Below are positions 35,600 through 46,949 of a stretch of 64,000 bases of DNA, in pieces. The position numbers and the translations under genes were made by a program. Within the stretch, counting starts at the first letter, position 1. Each line of letters opens with the position of its first letter. The notes under the pieces are model-generated. The model did no database searches. It was not told the origin of the DNA and saw only the letters and a list, made by a program, of their open reading frames with translations. The DNA comes from Gammaproteobacteria bacterium (GTDB taxonomy: Bacteria > Pseudomonadota > Gammaproteobacteria > Pseudomonadales > Azotimanducaceae). The DNA is taken from NCBI GenBank assembly GCA_026707045.1, contig JAPOXO010000087.1, positions 1 through 64,000 on the forward strand. The letters are read 5' to 3'.

Positions 35600-36186
35600 T
35601 TGCTAACCTTTCGGTACCACGCAACTATGTCACGCGCTAGTGCCCTCTTGTCTTCGCCGAAAGTTTTAAATGTAATATCTGATACGTTCTCGTATAACGG
35701 GCGACGTTCTCTTTCCATTTCAAAAAACGTTTCTTCAATTGACTCACCTCTTTGTAGCAGTGGTCGAGTCTGCGAGCTTCCGGCACGACGAGCAAGTTCC
35801 TCTGTGCTGGAGGTCAGGCATGCTACCCATCCGCGACTGCGCAATAGTGCTCGGTTCGCCTCTCTCAATACAATACCGCCACCGGTCGCGAGAACGATGC
35901 GACTGCGGCGGGTTATGTCCTTTAAGACTGCGGATTCTCGATCTCGGAACTTGCTTTCCCCTTCAAGTTCAAATATCCAGGAGACTCGGACGCCCGTGCG
36001 TTCTTCGATTTCCGCGTCGCTATCGACAAATTCGTAGTTCAGCATGGTTGCAACGATTTTGCCAATAGTAGTCTTTCCCGTTGCCGAAAGGCCAACGAGG
36101 AAGAGATTATTCCGACGATTTCTTGTATCCAACGGGTGTGGTTTGGTCAAGCTTCGCAGTCTGATGCTATATTTTCCCCCATTCAA
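35596..36186 (-). CDS. aroK: shikimate kinase
   Basis: Phosphorylates shikimate. The P-loop is GLSATGKTTIGK; DSDAEIEERTG, FRDRE and ATGGGIVLR bind shikimate. About 25 residues precede the usual kinase start. First gene of the aroK-aroB unit, divergent from mrcA. The lid region has RPLLQRG. Confidence 0.95.
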   Translation of the reverse strand: MNGGKYSIRLRSLTKPHPLDTRNRRNNLFLVGLSATGKTTIGKIVATMLNYEFVDSDAEIEERTGVRVSWIFELEGESKFRDRESAVLKDITRRSRIVLATGGGIVLREANRALLRSRGWVACLTSSTEELARRAGSSQTRPLLQRGESIEETFFEMERERRPLYENVSDITFKTFGEDKRALARDIVAWYRKVSK

Positions 36187-36287
36187 ACTTTCGTTCCCGT
36201 TGTTGTTTACTGGTTCTGCAGATTCGGTTTCGCCTGAAATCGCACAAATCTCTCATGAATATCCGATAACACTCAGGTCTGGCTAGA

Positions 36288-38753
36288 TTGGTGATCTCGG
36301 TGCCTGTTCTCAAGAAGTGGCTTATTCGCCTGGGAATCTCAGGTGCGTGGATGTCGCTTTGCGGTCTGTTTGGGATTGCTTTGTGTCTGGCAGCAATGTA
36401 CCTCTATCTAGACCCGAAGAATCCAGATGTGGAAACGTACCGAAATTACCAGTTGGAGCAACCATTGAGAATTTTTTCTGCGGAAGGTGCACTTATTGCC
36501 GAGTTTGGCGATCGAAGGCTCATTCCTGTGGAAATCGCGGATGTGCCGAAGCTCTACCTTGATGCTGTTGTGTCAACCGAGGACAAGAGATTTTTTCGCC
36601 ATCAGGGCATCGACTGGATCTCGCTGGCTAATGACGCATTGGACTTGTTGTTCACCGATGGCGTTAAACGGGGAGCTTCGACAATCACAATGCAGTTGCC
36701 CAGAAATATTGCGGATCTGTCGAGAGAACAGACCTTTGTACGCAAATTCCGAGAGATGTTGCTTGCGATCAAGATTGAACACGAGCTGACAAAGGAAGAA
36801 ATTCTTGAGCTCTATATCAACATTGTGCCTTTCGGCAAGCATTCCTACGGTGTTCAAGCTGCCGCCTTCACCTACTACGGCAAGCCAGTGCACGAACTAG
36901 ACTTAGCACAGTTGGCAATGCTTGCAGGGCTTCCCAAGCGACCGGAAGCGGGCAATCCTATCAACGGTCCGAAATGGGCACTCGATCGACGAAACTTGGT
37001 GCTTCGAAGAATGCGTGACACCGGAGCAATCTCGCTGGACGAGTATGAAGCAGCATCTGAACAACCCATCACGGCAAGAGTACATCGACGGGAGTTGGAC
37101 TTGTACGCTCCCTATCCGGCAGAGATTGTTCGCCAGAACGTAATTGAGCGATTTGGGCGAGAGGCTTATTCGGGGTACTCGGTTCACACCACGATAGATG
37201 TCGATCACCAAAGAGCGGCGCAGATGTCGGTGCGAACGGAACTAGAGTCTTTCGACCTTCGTCGCGGATATCGAGGTCCAGAAAGACGCATACTGATTTC
37301 CGATGCAGTTGAAGATATCAAACAGCATTTCGTACAAGAACTCACTAGTGAAACTGAAGTTGGTTCGATGCTTCCTGCCGTGGTGGTTTCGATCGATACC
37401 GATTCGATTGAAGTAGTACTGTCCAATGGTCAGGTTGAGACAGTCGAGTGGAATGGTCTCAAATGGGCTCGAAGATCACTGGGAGAGGCGGGTGTCGGTC
37501 GAAGTCCTCAGACGGCAGATGAAATCGTTGAGATTGGGGATCTTGTGAGAATCCGGCTGGTGGAAGAGGCTTGGACTCTGACGCAAGTTCCTGAAATTCA
37601 AGGATCAATTGTTGCGGTGAATCCTCGAACGGGTGCGATCACTGCAATGGTGGGCGGTTACAACTTCGGAATAAACCAATACAACCACGCATCACAATTG
37701 CAGCGTCAACCAGGTTCTGGTTTTAAACCCTTTGTGTATACAGCTGCGTTGGCTAGTGGAGTCACGCCAGCAACAGTCTTTCTCGATGCACCACTTGTCT
37801 ACAACGACGATCACATGGAAACCGCCTATCGACCCCGTAATTTCAGTGGTACCTACAACGGTCCGACTAGAGTCCGCGAAGCCTTGTATCGATCTATCAA
37901 CCTTGTGTCAATTAGAGTGCTTGAACATGTGGGAGCAGATAGCGCTCGAGAATTTGTGACTCGTTTCGGATTCGAAAAGGACGAACTGCCCAACAACACA
38001 CAATTGGCAATTGGCGGTGGAACTATCACTGTGTCCCCATTGGAGATGGTCGCGGCATATTCGGTAATCGCCAACGGCGGCTATCAGATTGAACCTCACC
38101 TAATTGACAGGGTGGTCAATCAAGATGGAGACACGTTGTACAAACCTCTAGTCCCTGTTGTATGTAGCAATTGCGGCTATACAGACACTGGATTTGATCA
38201 TTCGAATTGGAGCAAATCCGAAAACTTTCGGTTCGAACACTCAACTCAGTCGTCAAGTAGCAGTCTGGATGCGAATCGAGTTTTAGATGAAAGGCTCGTT
38301 TTTCTTGTCGACTCTATGTTGCGCGATGTCGTTAGCAGAGGTACGGGACGTGGTGCGATGACGTTGGAACGTAGCGACCTTGCGGGGAAAACAGGAACAA
38401 CAGATCGCGCCGTAGACACATGGTTTAACGGATTCCAGCAAAATCTGGTTGCATCGAGCTGGGTGGGGTACACATCACAGAGAGCCCTTGGTGAAAGTGA
38501 ATACGGGTCGCGAAGCCCGCTCTCTATTTGGGTGGAATTCATGCGCAACGCTTTGGCCGACGTTCCCGAATACGTTCCGGAACCCCCCAATGGCATCGTC
38601 AGCGTCAAGATTGATGCGGCTACGGGTCAGATTGTCCAATCCGATTCGAAGAGCGCTATAACGGAGTACTTTCTCGCAGAGTCCGCTCCTACAGCCGACT
38701 CGGTTCGCTCATCCAGCGAAACTCTTGTCCTGTCTCCAGAAGAGTTGTTCTGA
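36288..38753 (+). CDS. mrcA: penicillin-binding protein 1A (bifunctional transglycosylase/transpeptidase)
   Basis: 821 residues. N-terminal membrane anchor (~18-40). GT51 transglycosylase with EDKRFFRHQGIDW (~95-107), GASTITMQLPRN and a KEEILELYIN segment. An OB-like insert follows. The transpeptidase nucleophile is in GSGFKPFVY (~483), then SINLVS and GKTGTTD. The start may be TTG 36288, GTG 36291 or GTG 36300; none has a strong ribosome site. It builds lateral-wall peptidoglycan. Divergent from aroK. Confidence 0.96.
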   Translation: MVISVPVLKKWLIRLGISGAWMSLCGLFGIALCLAAMYLYLDPKNPDVETYRNYQLEQPLRIFSAEGALIAEFGDRRLIPVEIADVPKLYLDAVVSTEDKRFFRHQGIDWISLANDALDLLFTDGVKRGASTITMQLPRNIADLSREQTFVRKFREMLLAIKIEHELTKEEILELYINIVPFGKHSYGVQAAAFTYYGKPVHELDLAQLAMLAGLPKRPEAGNPINGPKWALDRRNLVLRRMRDTGAISLDEYEAASEQPITARVHRRELDLYAPYPAEIVRQNVIERFGREAYSGYSVHTTIDVDHQRAAQMSVRTELESFDLRRGYRGPERRILISDAVEDIKQHFVQELTSETEVGSMLPAVVVSIDTDSIEVVLSNGQVETVEWNGLKWARRSLGEAGVGRSPQTADEIVEIGDLVRIRLVEEAWTLTQVPEIQGSIVAVNPRTGAITAMVGGYNFGINQYNHASQLQRQPGSGFKPFVYTAALASGVTPATVFLDAPLVYNDDHMETAYRPRNFSGTYNGPTRVREALYRSINLVSIRVLEHVGADSAREFVTRFGFEKDELPNNTQLAIGGGTITVSPLEMVAAYSVIANGGYQIEPHLIDRVVNQDGDTLYKPLVPVVCSNCGYTDTGFDHSNWSKSENFRFEHSTQSSSSSLDANRVLDERLVFLVDSMLRDVVSRGTGRGAMTLERSDLAGKTGTTDRAVDTWFNGFQQNLVASSWVGYTSQRALGESEYGSRSPLSIWVEFMRNALADVPEYVPEPPNGIVSVKIDAATGQIVQSDSKSAITEYFLAESAPTADSVRSSSETLVLSPEELF

Positions 38754-38774
38754 CCAGTAGATGACCGTACTAGA

Positions 38775-39506
38775 CTAGCTGGAATCTCCGCGTGAAGGCA
38801 GGTAACTCGCGATCTGTTGTGCAAGACGCGAGAACGGCATCGTCTGCAACCACACCGACCCGTACCCTGTCAATGTAGCGACAAAAAGTCCTTCGCCACC
38901 AAACAACATTGATTTCATTCCACCAGCGGTTTGAATGTCGTATTCAACGCCACTCTCGAAAGCCACAATACAACCTGTGTCAATTCTGAGAGTTTCACCT
39001 TGAAGTTGACGCTTGATTAGAGACCCACCCGCATGAACGAAAGCAAGTCCATCGCCTTCAAGCTTCGCAAGAACAAAGCCCTCTCCACCAAAGAATCCCG
39101 CTCCCAATCGCTTGGTGAATTCGACGCTTACTTTGGTCCCGTGGGCAGCTGCAAGAAACGAATGACGTTGGCAAATTATTTGTTGACCCAGTTTCGACAG
39201 ATCCAGTATTACGATTTCCCCGGGATGAGGAGCCGCTAACGCAACTTGCTGCTTTCCCGATCCGGTATTGCTAAAGTGCGTTAGAAATATCGATTCGCCA
39301 GCTAGCATTCGGCTTGCTGCGCCCATCAGCGACCCGAGAACGCCTTTGGTCGTTCCATCTCCCATCTTGGCCTCGAAGGATATACCGTCTGTCATGTACA
39401 GCATTGCTCCCGCTTCGGCCACTACGGTTTCACCCGGATCCAGTTCGACAAGCGCGTATTGCGAGCCTCCGTCACCTAGGATTTTGCAGTCGATTACGTC
39501 AGCCAT
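38775..39506 (-). CDS. AIM24/TIGR00266-family protein
   Basis: 243 residues of beta-rich sequence with many Gly turns, no signal peptide. The features [23 protein letters not shown] and [14 protein letters not shown] match the TIGR00266/AIM24 family, which is widespread but of unknown function. Convergent with mrcA. Confidence 0.88.
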   Translation of the reverse strand: MADVIDCKILGDGGSQYALVELDPGETVVAEAGAMLYMTDGISFEAKMGDGTTKGVLGSLMGAASRMLAGESIFLTHFSNTGSGKQQVALAAPHPGEIVILDLSKLGQQIICQRHSFLAAAHGTKVSVEFTKRLGAGFFGGEGFVLAKLEGDGLAFVHAGGSLIKRQLQGETLRIDTGCIVAFESGVEYDIQTAGGMKSMLFGGEGLFVATLTGYGSVWLQTMPFSRLAQQIASYLPSRGDSS

Positions 39507-39570
39507 GGTGCAATCCCATTGCCCGTTTGCAGTGAAGCAACGCCCAGTCTCACAATTGGTATGTCGAGCG

Positions 39571-40959
39571 CTACTGGACGATCTTTATCTTATCCCCCGC
39601 GCGTGGTTCGCTATGCGGATGGTGCCCGTTGATTAGTCTGAGTGTTTCCTCCGGGTAATTTCGTAGCGAGGATTGGTCAGCAAGTTTCTTGTAGGTGTCG
39701 CCGGGTTTGGCCACTATGACTTTGATCCTCTTCGTCTTGGCTTTTTTCATATCGGCCACCTGTAAGTTGCGGATTCCAGCCAAGGTGGATTTCATATCTA
39801 CAAGCAGGTCATCAGAATTTCCACGCGGGCCTGCTTCACCCTGTATAACAAACACATCAGACCCTTTTATTCGAAGGCCAATTAGAGATCTTTTCTTTGT
39901 GGTTCCGTCCACCGCGAGATCAGCTATGTGAACTTGACAGCAACCCGGAATATCTAAGGTAGATTCGCTAGTGATGTTAGTTACATGCAGTGTGTTCTTC
40001 AAGAAATCGGAGTAGTCAACCCAATCTTCCGGCGTAATGCGTGATACGCTCAAAAGAGCCTCGCTTTCTCCGTTCGGTGCAACGCCAACTACCTTTTGAC
40101 GGTTGAAACTTACGTCCCAGGCTTTTGGAAATTCCACAGCAATGCGTAGAGTCTTATCGTAGAACACGTTATCAGTGTTGATGCCTACCGTGGAATCTGA
40201 TCCGTAGCTAAGTCCATCGATCATTTCCCAAAAGCGGTCACTTGGCTCCGCCATAATTTCGGGGAGCATATCAAGTGCATATGACACAACTTCGTGAAGT
40301 CGCTTATCGTTTTGAGGATGCGTTGCAAACAAACCGTGGTAGCTTCGGGGTTGATTGGCCACGTCCATTGCAAACAGCTCTTGGTCTTTGAGCACGTGTA
40401 CTGCTTCTATTGTGGCGAGAGGGTTGTAACCGGCGCGTGCCATGATTTGTGCACCAATTTCGTCGGCTTCAAGTTCATGCTCACGGCCATAACCCATGAT
40501 CATCGTTCTTGTCGCGGCATCTGCAGCTTCCATTAGCTCCCATCGGCCGGTCAGGGCGAGTGCAATGATGCCAATGCTGTCACCCAAGATTCCGTGCGCG
40601 CGGCGTTTGTCGGGGTGGCGTGCAACAATATGGGCAATTTCGTGCCCGACTACCGCAGCTAGCTGGTCTTCCGAGCCCATGTATGCGAGCAGACCTCGGT
40701 TCACAAATATATAGGCGTCAGCGGTTGCGAACGCGTTTATCTCTGGGTTGTCTAGGACAAAGAAGTGATATTGCTTTCCGCGGTCTTTGGAGTGACTTAG
40801 CAACTTCTGGCCCAAGTCGTCGATGTACTCCTGCCACTCAGGATCGGGATACAAAGCGTCACTGTCCATAAACTCGTTGTAGAGCTTGGCACCAGTACCC
40901 CCCAACGCGTTCAACGGAACAAGCAATAGCGATACAACAAATAAACGAACGAACTTCAC
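39571..40959 (-). CDS. periplasmic M48 zinc metalloprotease with C-terminal LysM
   Basis: 462 residues. Signal peptide (~1-20). The protease domain has the zinc motif [10 protein letters not shown] (~105-114) and the downstream Glu in HELEADEIG, as in BepA-like outer-membrane quality-control proteases. A middle domain without a clear name follows, then a LysM-like segment at the end ([15 protein letters not shown] ... AGDKIKIVQ) that may bind peptidoglycan. Confidence 0.9.
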   Translation of the reverse strand: MKFVRLFVVSLLLVPLNALGGTGAKLYNEFMDSDALYPDPEWQEYIDDLGQKLLSHSKDRGKQYHFFVLDNPEINAFATADAYIFVNRGLLAYMGSEDQLAAVVGHEIAHIVARHPDKRRAHGILGDSIGIIALALTGRWELMEAADAATRTMIMGYGREHELEADEIGAQIMARAGYNPLATIEAVHVLKDQELFAMDVANQPRSYHGLFATHPQNDKRLHEVVSYALDMLPEIMAEPSDRFWEMIDGLSYGSDSTVGINTDNVFYDKTLRIAVEFPKAWDVSFNRQKVVGVAPNGESEALLSVSRITPEDWVDYSDFLKNTLHVTNITSESTLDIPGCCQVHIADLAVDGTTKKRSLIGLRIKGSDVFVIQGEAGPRGNSDDLLVDMKSTLAGIRNLQVADMKKAKTKRIKVIVAKPGDTYKKLADQSSLRNYPEETLRLINGHHPHSEPRAGDKIKIVQ

Positions 40960-41039
40960 TGCTTACCCACCTGAAAGTCAGAGTTCTAGAAGCATTGGAC
41001 TACAAAGTACAACAATAGTGCACCGAGAAAGAGAAATTC

Positions 41040-41264
41040 TTACGAAGGACGTGCAGTAGTTGTCGAACGTCCGAACCGATTCTTGAATCGTTCAACTCTT
41101 CCAGCAGAATCGACAATCTTTTGTTGGCCTGTATAGAAGGGGTGGCATCGGGAACATACTTCCAAATGAATGTCCTCGCAGAGCGTTGAGCGAGTCTTGA
41201 TCACGTTTCCACAACTACAGGTTGCAGTGATTTCTTTGTACTCGGGATGGATGCCGTTCTTCAT
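41040..41264 (-). CDS. rpmE: 50S ribosomal protein L31, zinc-binding type
   Basis: 74 residues from ATG 41264 ([20 protein letters not shown]). The zinc-ligand cysteines are the CSCGN pair and the CSRCHP pair, so this is the C+ form. [10 protein letters not shown] is the conserved C-terminus. An in-frame extension to 41327 is not L31-like. Confidence 0.94.
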   Translation of the reverse strand: MKNGIHPEYKEITATCSCGNVIKTRSTLCEDIHLEVCSRCHPFYTGQQKIVDSAGRVERFKNRFGRSTTTARPS

Positions 41265-41431
41265 CTGCGTGGACAATTTAAGATTGCGGGAGCGCACATA
41301 TTTTAGGCAAGTTCGACAAACTGGCAATAGATATCTTCTACTACACAGTGTTAGCCTTTTGAAAATCTAGATGGAACTTGGGTTAGAGCGCCGCTCGAAC
41401 TCTCAGCTGTGGAGTGATTCTTGAAAATCTT

Positions 41432-42226
41432 CTAATGGAGAGTATTCGCCAATTGCATGTATTGCTTCAACATATCCTTTAGGACGTGGATTAATTTATC
41501 CGCAGAATGTTCGTCATAGAGCAAGGTATCCTCATTCATATAGCATTTTTGGGATAGTTCGAGCTGCATCGCATGTATTTTCTGGGCTGGAGTGCCGTAT
41601 GTTCGAGTGATGTAGCCTCCCTTGAATCGGCCGTTTAGCACCCAGGAGAAACGTGAACTCTCCGCTATTGAAACAATTTTTCGCTCCAATAAAGAGTGGC
41701 AGGTTGCCCCATTGTTTGTCCCGATGTTCAGGTCAGGTAGCTTCCCGATGAACAAGTTGGGAATCTCAGAGCGGATGGAATGGGCATCCCAAAGCAACGC
41801 ATAGCCAAATTTGTCACGTATGCGTAAGAGTTCCGAGTCCAAAACTGAATGATAGGGTTTCCAAAAAGCTTTAACCCTCTCGCGCCTCTCGATTTCCGTG
41901 CAGTCTTGCTCTTCCACGTAGATCCGGTCGCCCGCGAAAGTTTCCCTAGGACAGAGTCCTGTAGAAACTTGCCCGTCGTAAAGTGATGCATCACTTGGCG
42001 GGCGATTTAAGTCAACAACATACCGAGAGTATGTGGCTACCAAAAAGCTTGCATCAAGGGTTCTAGCGAACTCGTAGAGTCGCCGCACATGCCAGTCAGA
42101 ATCTGGAAGCGCTCTAGCTGCCGATGTCATTCTTGCTGCCATTCCAGGTGCCAATAAATGGCCATCGTGGGGAATGCTGACAAGAAGAGGGGAATCCCCC
42201 ACTTCAAGTAGAAATGCTTCGGTCAC
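41432..42226 (-). CDS. hutG: N-formylglutamate amidohydrolase
   Basis: 264 residues. Last step of the five-step histidine pathway: N-formylglutamate to glutamate and formate. The metal-site start SIPHDGHLL, VVDLNRPP, and LLWDAHSIRSEIPNLF are the family hallmarks. GTG 42226 overlaps the hutH stop (GTGA). Confidence 0.93.
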   Translation of the reverse strand: MTEAFLLEVGDSPLLVSIPHDGHLLAPGMAARMTSAARALPDSDWHVRRLYEFARTLDASFLVATYSRYVVDLNRPPSDASLYDGQVSTGLCPRETFAGDRIYVEEQDCTEIERRERVKAFWKPYHSVLDSELLRIRDKFGYALLWDAHSIRSEIPNLFIGKLPDLNIGTNNGATCHSLLERKIVSIAESSRFSWVLNGRFKGGYITRTYGTPAQKIHAMQLELSQKCYMNEDTLLYDEHSADKLIHVLKDMLKQYMQLANTLH

Positions 42227-43773
42227 GCGTTCGTGCTGGGAAACATCGACTGCGCAAAACTATCGAATCCGCCGTCGACGACCATTTGAGAGACGGCTTC
42301 AATGTCCTTTGCTAGGGATCGATCTTCGACGTATGGTGCCGAAAGTGTTCGAACTTGGCTAAAGGATTGTTCGAGAGATTGAGATGACTTTAGTGGTCTT
42401 CGAAACTCGATTCCTTGAGCTGCGGCGATCAATTCAATCGCCACGATACGAGAGGTATTGGCCAACATATCGTGCAATCGGCGGGCTGCAAATGTAGACA
42501 TGCTCACATGGTCTTCCTGATTCGCCGATGTTGGAATGCTGTCAACGCATGCAGGATGCGCGAGCACCTTGTTTTCGGAGGCAAGGGACGCAGCCGTGAC
42601 TTGAGCCATCATGAAACCAGAATTTACGCCTGTGTCCTTGACAAGAAATTCAGGCAACTGGCTCATGTTCGAGTCCATGAGCAACGCAATGCGGCGTTCA
42701 GACAGCGCACCGATTTCCGCAATGGAAAGGGCCATGTAGTCTGAAACCATCGCAATTGGTTCTGCGTGGAAGTTTCCACTTGACAGAATTGCGTCGGTAC
42801 CTGCAAATACGATGGGATTGTCCGTGACAGAATTGGATTCGATTCGGAGAACTTCGGCAGCGTGATGCAATGCATCTAAACAGGCACCCATCACTTGAGG
42901 CTGACATCGTATGGAATAGGGATCTTGAACCTTTTTACAAGACACATGAGAGGCTCGAATTTGGCTTCCACTCATGAGATGTTGCAGCAATTTGCTCACA
43001 TCAAGCTGCCCAGGATGTCCTGCTACGCGATGAATTCGGGGATCAAAAGGAGTGTCGCTGCTCTTGGTGGCCTCTGCGGACATTGCGCCCGCAATTAGCG
43101 AAGCGAAGAGAATGCGTTCAGCTTTGAACAGAGCGATTAGGGCCAATGCTGTTGAAACCTGCGTGCCGTTCAAGAGAGCAAGTCCTTCTTTTGGTGCCAG
43201 TTGGAGCGGGATCAGTCCTGAATCCTCCATGGCTTGGACAACAGGTGTCTTCGTTCCGTTTCTCGTTGCCGATCCTTCTCCAATCAGCGCATTGGCAATG
43301 TGAGCCAGAGGTGCTAGATCGCCCGAGGCACCAACAGATCCTTGTGAGGGCACGATTGGAAAAATACTCTCACTGATCAACGCACACATCAAGTCGATCA
43401 ATTCTGGACGGACTCCGGAGTATCCCTTGGCAAGAGCGTTGACCTTTAGGATCATCGACATTCGTACGACGTCGTCCGAAAGTGGCTCACCCACTCCGAC
43501 CGAGTGTGAACGAATCAGATTCTCTTGAAGCTGATCAAGTTTCGATCGATCAATTCGAACATGGGCGAGTTTTCCAAATCCAGTGTTTATTCCGTATAAG
43601 GGATGGTCACCCTTGATGGACTGCATGACGAATTCCTGCGACTCTTGAACCTTGCCTCGCGCTCTATTCCCTAGGCAAATGCGGATTTCTTGCTCCCACA
43701 TCTGATGTAGCTGCTTCAAGGACAGCGCATCACCGTCCAATTCAATAGTTGTAACGCTCGAGGAATGTGGCAT
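42223..43773 (-). CDS. hutH: histidine ammonia-lyase
   Basis: Deaminates histidine to urocanate. About 516 residues from ATG 43773, which is two bases after the hutU stop; a longer frame runs to 43818 inside hutU. The MIO cofactor forms from Ala-Ser-Gly in GSVGASGDLAPLAH. YGINTGFGKLA and GNFHAEPIAMVSD are conserved. Confidence 0.96.
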   Translation of the reverse strand: MPHSSSVTTIELDGDALSLKQLHQMWEQEIRICLGNRARGKVQESQEFVMQSIKGDHPLYGINTGFGKLAHVRIDRSKLDQLQENLIRSHSVGVGEPLSDDVVRMSMILKVNALAKGYSGVRPELIDLMCALISESIFPIVPSQGSVGASGDLAPLAHIANALIGEGSATRNGTKTPVVQAMEDSGLIPLQLAPKEGLALLNGTQVSTALALIALFKAERILFASLIAGAMSAEATKSSDTPFDPRIHRVAGHPGQLDVSKLLQHLMSGSQIRASHVSCKKVQDPYSIRCQPQVMGACLDALHHAAEVLRIESNSVTDNPIVFAGTDAILSSGNFHAEPIAMVSDYMALSIAEIGALSERRIALLMDSNMSQLPEFLVKDTGVNSGFMMAQVTAASLASENKVLAHPACVDSIPTSANQEDHVSMSTFAARRLHDMLANTSRIVAIELIAAAQGIEFRRPLKSSQSLEQSFSQVRTLSAPYVEDRSLAKDIEAVSQMVVDGGFDSFAQSMFPSTNA

Positions 43774-43775
43774 CG

Positions 43776-45437
43776 CTACTTGATCATTGGAAGATCGAGA
43801 TGATTGTTCTTTGCACACTCAATTGCTGTTTTGTAGCCAGCGTCAGCGTGGCGCATGACACCTGTCGCCGGGTCGTTCCACAATACGCGGGCGATTCGTT
43901 GGTCGGCTTCGGGCGTTCCATCACATACAACGACCAATCCTGCATGTTGCGCGAATCCCATTCCAACACCCCCTCCATGATGTATGGAGACCCATGTGGC
44001 GCCACTTGCTACATTCACGAGAGCGTTCAGAAAAGGCCAGTCAGATACAGTGTCCGATCCGTCAAGCATGGATTCTGTTTCGCGATTTGGACTAGCGACA
44101 GATCCACTGTCGAGGTGATCCCTTCCTATCGCTATCGGAGCGCTCAATTCACCGTTTCGAACCATTTCGTTGAATGCAAGCCCGAGCTTGTCTCGCTGGC
44201 CCAGACCCACCCAACATATGCGTGCTGGAAGACCTTGAAACTGTATTCGTTCCCTTGCAGCATTCAGCCATGTGTGCAGGTGGGAATCGTTTGGAAACAG
44301 TTCCTTGACCTTTTTATCCGTGCGATAAATGTCTTCTGGATCTCCTGAGAGAGCGACCCAGCGAAATGGACCTATACCCCGACAAAACAGCGGTCTGACA
44401 TAGGCGGGTACAAAACCTGGAAAATCAAAAGCATTGTCAACTCCCTGAGTGCTCGCCACCTGTCGAATATTGTTGCCGTAATCGAATGTGGGAATGGCCG
44501 CTTTGTGAAACTCAAGCATTGCTTGAACGTGTGTTGCAATGGATTCTGAAGCGGCAGCTGCAACAGCATCGGGATCGGATTCTCGCATGCGTAACCAGCG
44601 CTCCACGCTCCAGCCAATCGGCAGATAGCCATTCGCGGGATCGTGGGCAGAAGTTTGGTCCGTGACGGCATCGGGTCGAATACCTCGACTGACCATGTCA
44701 GGAAGTAACTCTGCGGCGTTGCCTAGCAATCCTACTGACACATTGTCCTTGCGTTGCACAGCATCCTCGATGATCGCCATCGCTTCGTCCAGCGTTTCAG
44801 CGCGCTTGTCGAGATAGCCGGTTTCCAATCGTTTGTCAATTCGATCCGATTGGCACTCGATTGCTAGCAAACAAGCACCAGCCATTGTCGCTGCCAAGGG
44901 TTGCGCACCGCCCATTCCTCCCAGGCCTGCTGTCAGAATCCACTTACCCCGGAGATTTCCCTGGTAGTGCCGGCGCCCCATTTCAACAAAGGTCTCGTAG
45001 GTTCCCTGAACAATTCCTTGACTTCCGATGTAGATCCAAGATCCGGCCGTCATCTGGCCGAACATCATCAGTCCCATGCGATCAAGCTCACGGAAGTGCT
45101 CCCAATTCGACCATGCTGGAACCAGATTGGAGTTCGCAATCAGTACTCTCGGTGCATCCGGGTGGGTCTTTAGCACACCGACAGGTTTGCCGGATTGAAC
45201 TAATAATGTTTCATCCGCCTCGAGTGATTTGAGCTGCTCCACTATTGCGTCGAAACATGCCCAGTTTCTCGCGGCCTTCCCGATGCCTCCATAAACGACC
45301 AGTTCGTCAGGCCTTTCTCCAACGTTAGGATCGAGATTGTTCATCAGGAGTCGCAAGGGCGCTTCGGTTAGCCAACTCTTCGCACTGAGTGTGGTGCCAG
45401 TCGGGGCACGGATTTCCCGATGATTCGATTGGGCCAT
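43776..45437 (-). CDS. hutU: urocanate hydratase
   Basis: Converts urocanate to imidazolonepropionate with NAD. About 553 residues. [33 protein letters not shown] and [14 protein letters not shown] are intact. ATG 45437 has AGAGG ten bases ahead; the longer frame begins at 45461. Confidence 0.97.
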   Translation of the reverse strand: MAQSNHREIRAPTGTTLSAKSWLTEAPLRLLMNNLDPNVGERPDELVVYGGIGKAARNWACFDAIVEQLKSLEADETLLVQSGKPVGVLKTHPDAPRVLIANSNLVPAWSNWEHFRELDRMGLMMFGQMTAGSWIYIGSQGIVQGTYETFVEMGRRHYQGNLRGKWILTAGLGGMGGAQPLAATMAGACLLAIECQSDRIDKRLETGYLDKRAETLDEAMAIIEDAVQRKDNVSVGLLGNAAELLPDMVSRGIRPDAVTDQTSAHDPANGYLPIGWSVERWLRMRESDPDAVAAAASESIATHVQAMLEFHKAAIPTFDYGNNIRQVASTQGVDNAFDFPGFVPAYVRPLFCRGIGPFRWVALSGDPEDIYRTDKKVKELFPNDSHLHTWLNAARERIQFQGLPARICWVGLGQRDKLGLAFNEMVRNGELSAPIAIGRDHLDSGSVASPNRETESMLDGSDTVSDWPFLNALVNVASGATWVSIHHGGGVGMGFAQHAGLVVVCDGTPEADQRIARVLWNDPATGVMRHADAGYKTAIECAKNNHLDLPMIK

Positions 45438-45466
45438 AGACTTAATTCCTCTTACATACATCGATA

Positions 45467-45474
45467 GTGATCAC
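45467..45474. promoter_or_regulatory. possible operator palindrome upstream of hutU
   Basis: GTGATCAC is a perfect 8-base palindrome, flanked by ATCG and CGAT, in the 69-base gap between hutF and hutU. It could bind a regulator of hutU. It does not match the HutC consensus I know, so this is weak. Confidence 0.25.
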
Positions 45475-45506
45475 CGATTTTGGCCTATTAAACATATCCT
45501 GCTACA

Positions 45507-46871
45507 TCACGATTGTGCAGTATTCCATAGGTCACCTACGACGTGTTGAAAACGCTTTTTGATTTCTTTCTCGTAAATGTGAACTCCTTGGGCGGCGTAC
45601 CACGCTCCACCCACCATGACCCGATTAATGGGTAGTGGATAACCGGAAAAGACCAACGCGTCTAGAATTGAATCCGATTCGTGTCCCAGTAGCACAGGAT
45701 GCTGTTCGTCTAAACAGACAAGATCGGCGTAGCCGCCGGGACATAGGGAGTCCTTGCTGTGGCCACAAGACGTTGTTCCCCCTTGTACAACTCTTTGGAA
45801 GAGTCCTTGTCCGATGTGTGTGTCCTCGAATACTGCCACATTTCGCGATCGGCTCAGCAGACGTTGCTCGTACTCAATCCATCGAAGTTCCTCGAACGGA
45901 TTGACAGTGACGTGGCTGTCTGAACCAATCGCTATCCGACCGTTTTTCTCCAGCCATGCGTTTAGCTTGAAGATGCCGTCTCCCAGATTGGCTTCCGTAC
46001 TTGGACAGAGACAGATGACCGCATGAGTCTCTGCCAATGCATCAAGCTCTTGTTCGGATGCATGTGTGGCATGGACAAGACACCAACGACGGTCAACGGG
46101 AAGTTCCTTCAACAACCACTCGATGGGTCGTGCTTTGTGGTGTGCGAGGCACTGTTCCACTTCAGCCATCTGTTCGGAAATATGAATGTGCAAGGGGCAA
46201 CCATCGCGAAGCGAGAGTTGCGCCAATCGGGAAAGTGAGTCGGGATGGACAGCTCGAAGGCTATGAGCACCGAGTCCAACGATTACTCTTGTGTTGGCAG
46301 ATTCGCGTACTTGCTCGTAGTGGTCTATGAATTCTTCAAGAAGCATTGCAAACCTATGTTGCTCTCCCCGAGGACGATCACTGCCGAATCCGCTCCTCTC
46401 ATAAAGAATGGGGACGTAGCACAATCGAATGCCCGAATCCTCGGCAGCTTGAGCAAGTGCCATATACATTTCCTGTGATCGATTTGTTGATTCTTTAGCT
46501 CCGTGCAGGTAGTGGAATTCCGCAACGGATGTGTAGCCGAATGAGATCATTTCTGAATACAACTGACTGGCGATAGCACTCAGTTGCTCTGGAGTAATGA
46601 TGTTGGCAAGCCTGTACATCTGTGTTCGCCAGCTCCAGAAATTGTCGAGTGATTTCGGCTCGCGCTTTTCAGAATGACCCACCAACGCTCGTTGGAATGC
46701 ATGACTGTGAGCGTTTGCAATACCGGGAAGAACGATGTCCTCTCGGACATCTGCCGTATGACTTTTGGAGTTGACATCGACGGATTGGATCAATCCGTCC
46801 GAAATCTTCAATCGAACATTCTCGGCCCATCCGTCCCGAAGAAATGCTTTCTTGGCGAAGATGGTTGTCAA
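45507..46871 (-). CDS. hutF: formimidoylglutamate deiminase
   Basis: 454 residues, amidohydrolase superfamily. Turns N-formimino-glutamate into N-formylglutamate and ammonia, the branch that needs HutG. NAHSHAFQRALVGHSE, HIHISEQ, HATHASEQE and GSDSHVT supply the zinc site. TTG 46871 is the start and has no strong ribosome site. Divergent from hutI by 78 bases. Confidence 0.93.
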   Translation of the reverse strand: MTTIFAKKAFLRDGWAENVRLKISDGLIQSVDVNSKSHTADVREDIVLPGIANAHSHAFQRALVGHSEKREPKSLDNFWSWRTQMYRLANIITPEQLSAIASQLYSEMISFGYTSVAEFHYLHGAKESTNRSQEMYMALAQAAEDSGIRLCYVPILYERSGFGSDRPRGEQHRFAMLLEEFIDHYEQVRESANTRVIVGLGAHSLRAVHPDSLSRLAQLSLRDGCPLHIHISEQMAEVEQCLAHHKARPIEWLLKELPVDRRWCLVHATHASEQELDALAETHAVICLCPSTEANLGDGIFKLNAWLEKNGRIAIGSDSHVTVNPFEELRWIEYEQRLLSRSRNVAVFEDTHIGQGLFQRVVQGGTTSCGHSKDSLCPGGYADLVCLDEQHPVLLGHESDSILDALVFSGYPLPINRVMVGGAWYAAQGVHIYEKEIKKRFQHVVGDLWNTAQS

Positions 46872-46949
46872 AGTACCAGATTGAGTTGAACTGAGCGGGT
46901 GGAGCGAGTCTATGCTATCGTAGTTCTCCCTTGAATTGGTTGCTCGTCC

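Noticed and set aside
41265-41327. In-frame N-terminal extension of L31 with a CxxC
   Set aside because: L31 homologues begin at MKNGIHPEY; the extension is not family-like.
43767-44348. 193-residue plus-strand frame inside hutU
   Set aside because: Antisense shadow of a strongly conserved gene.
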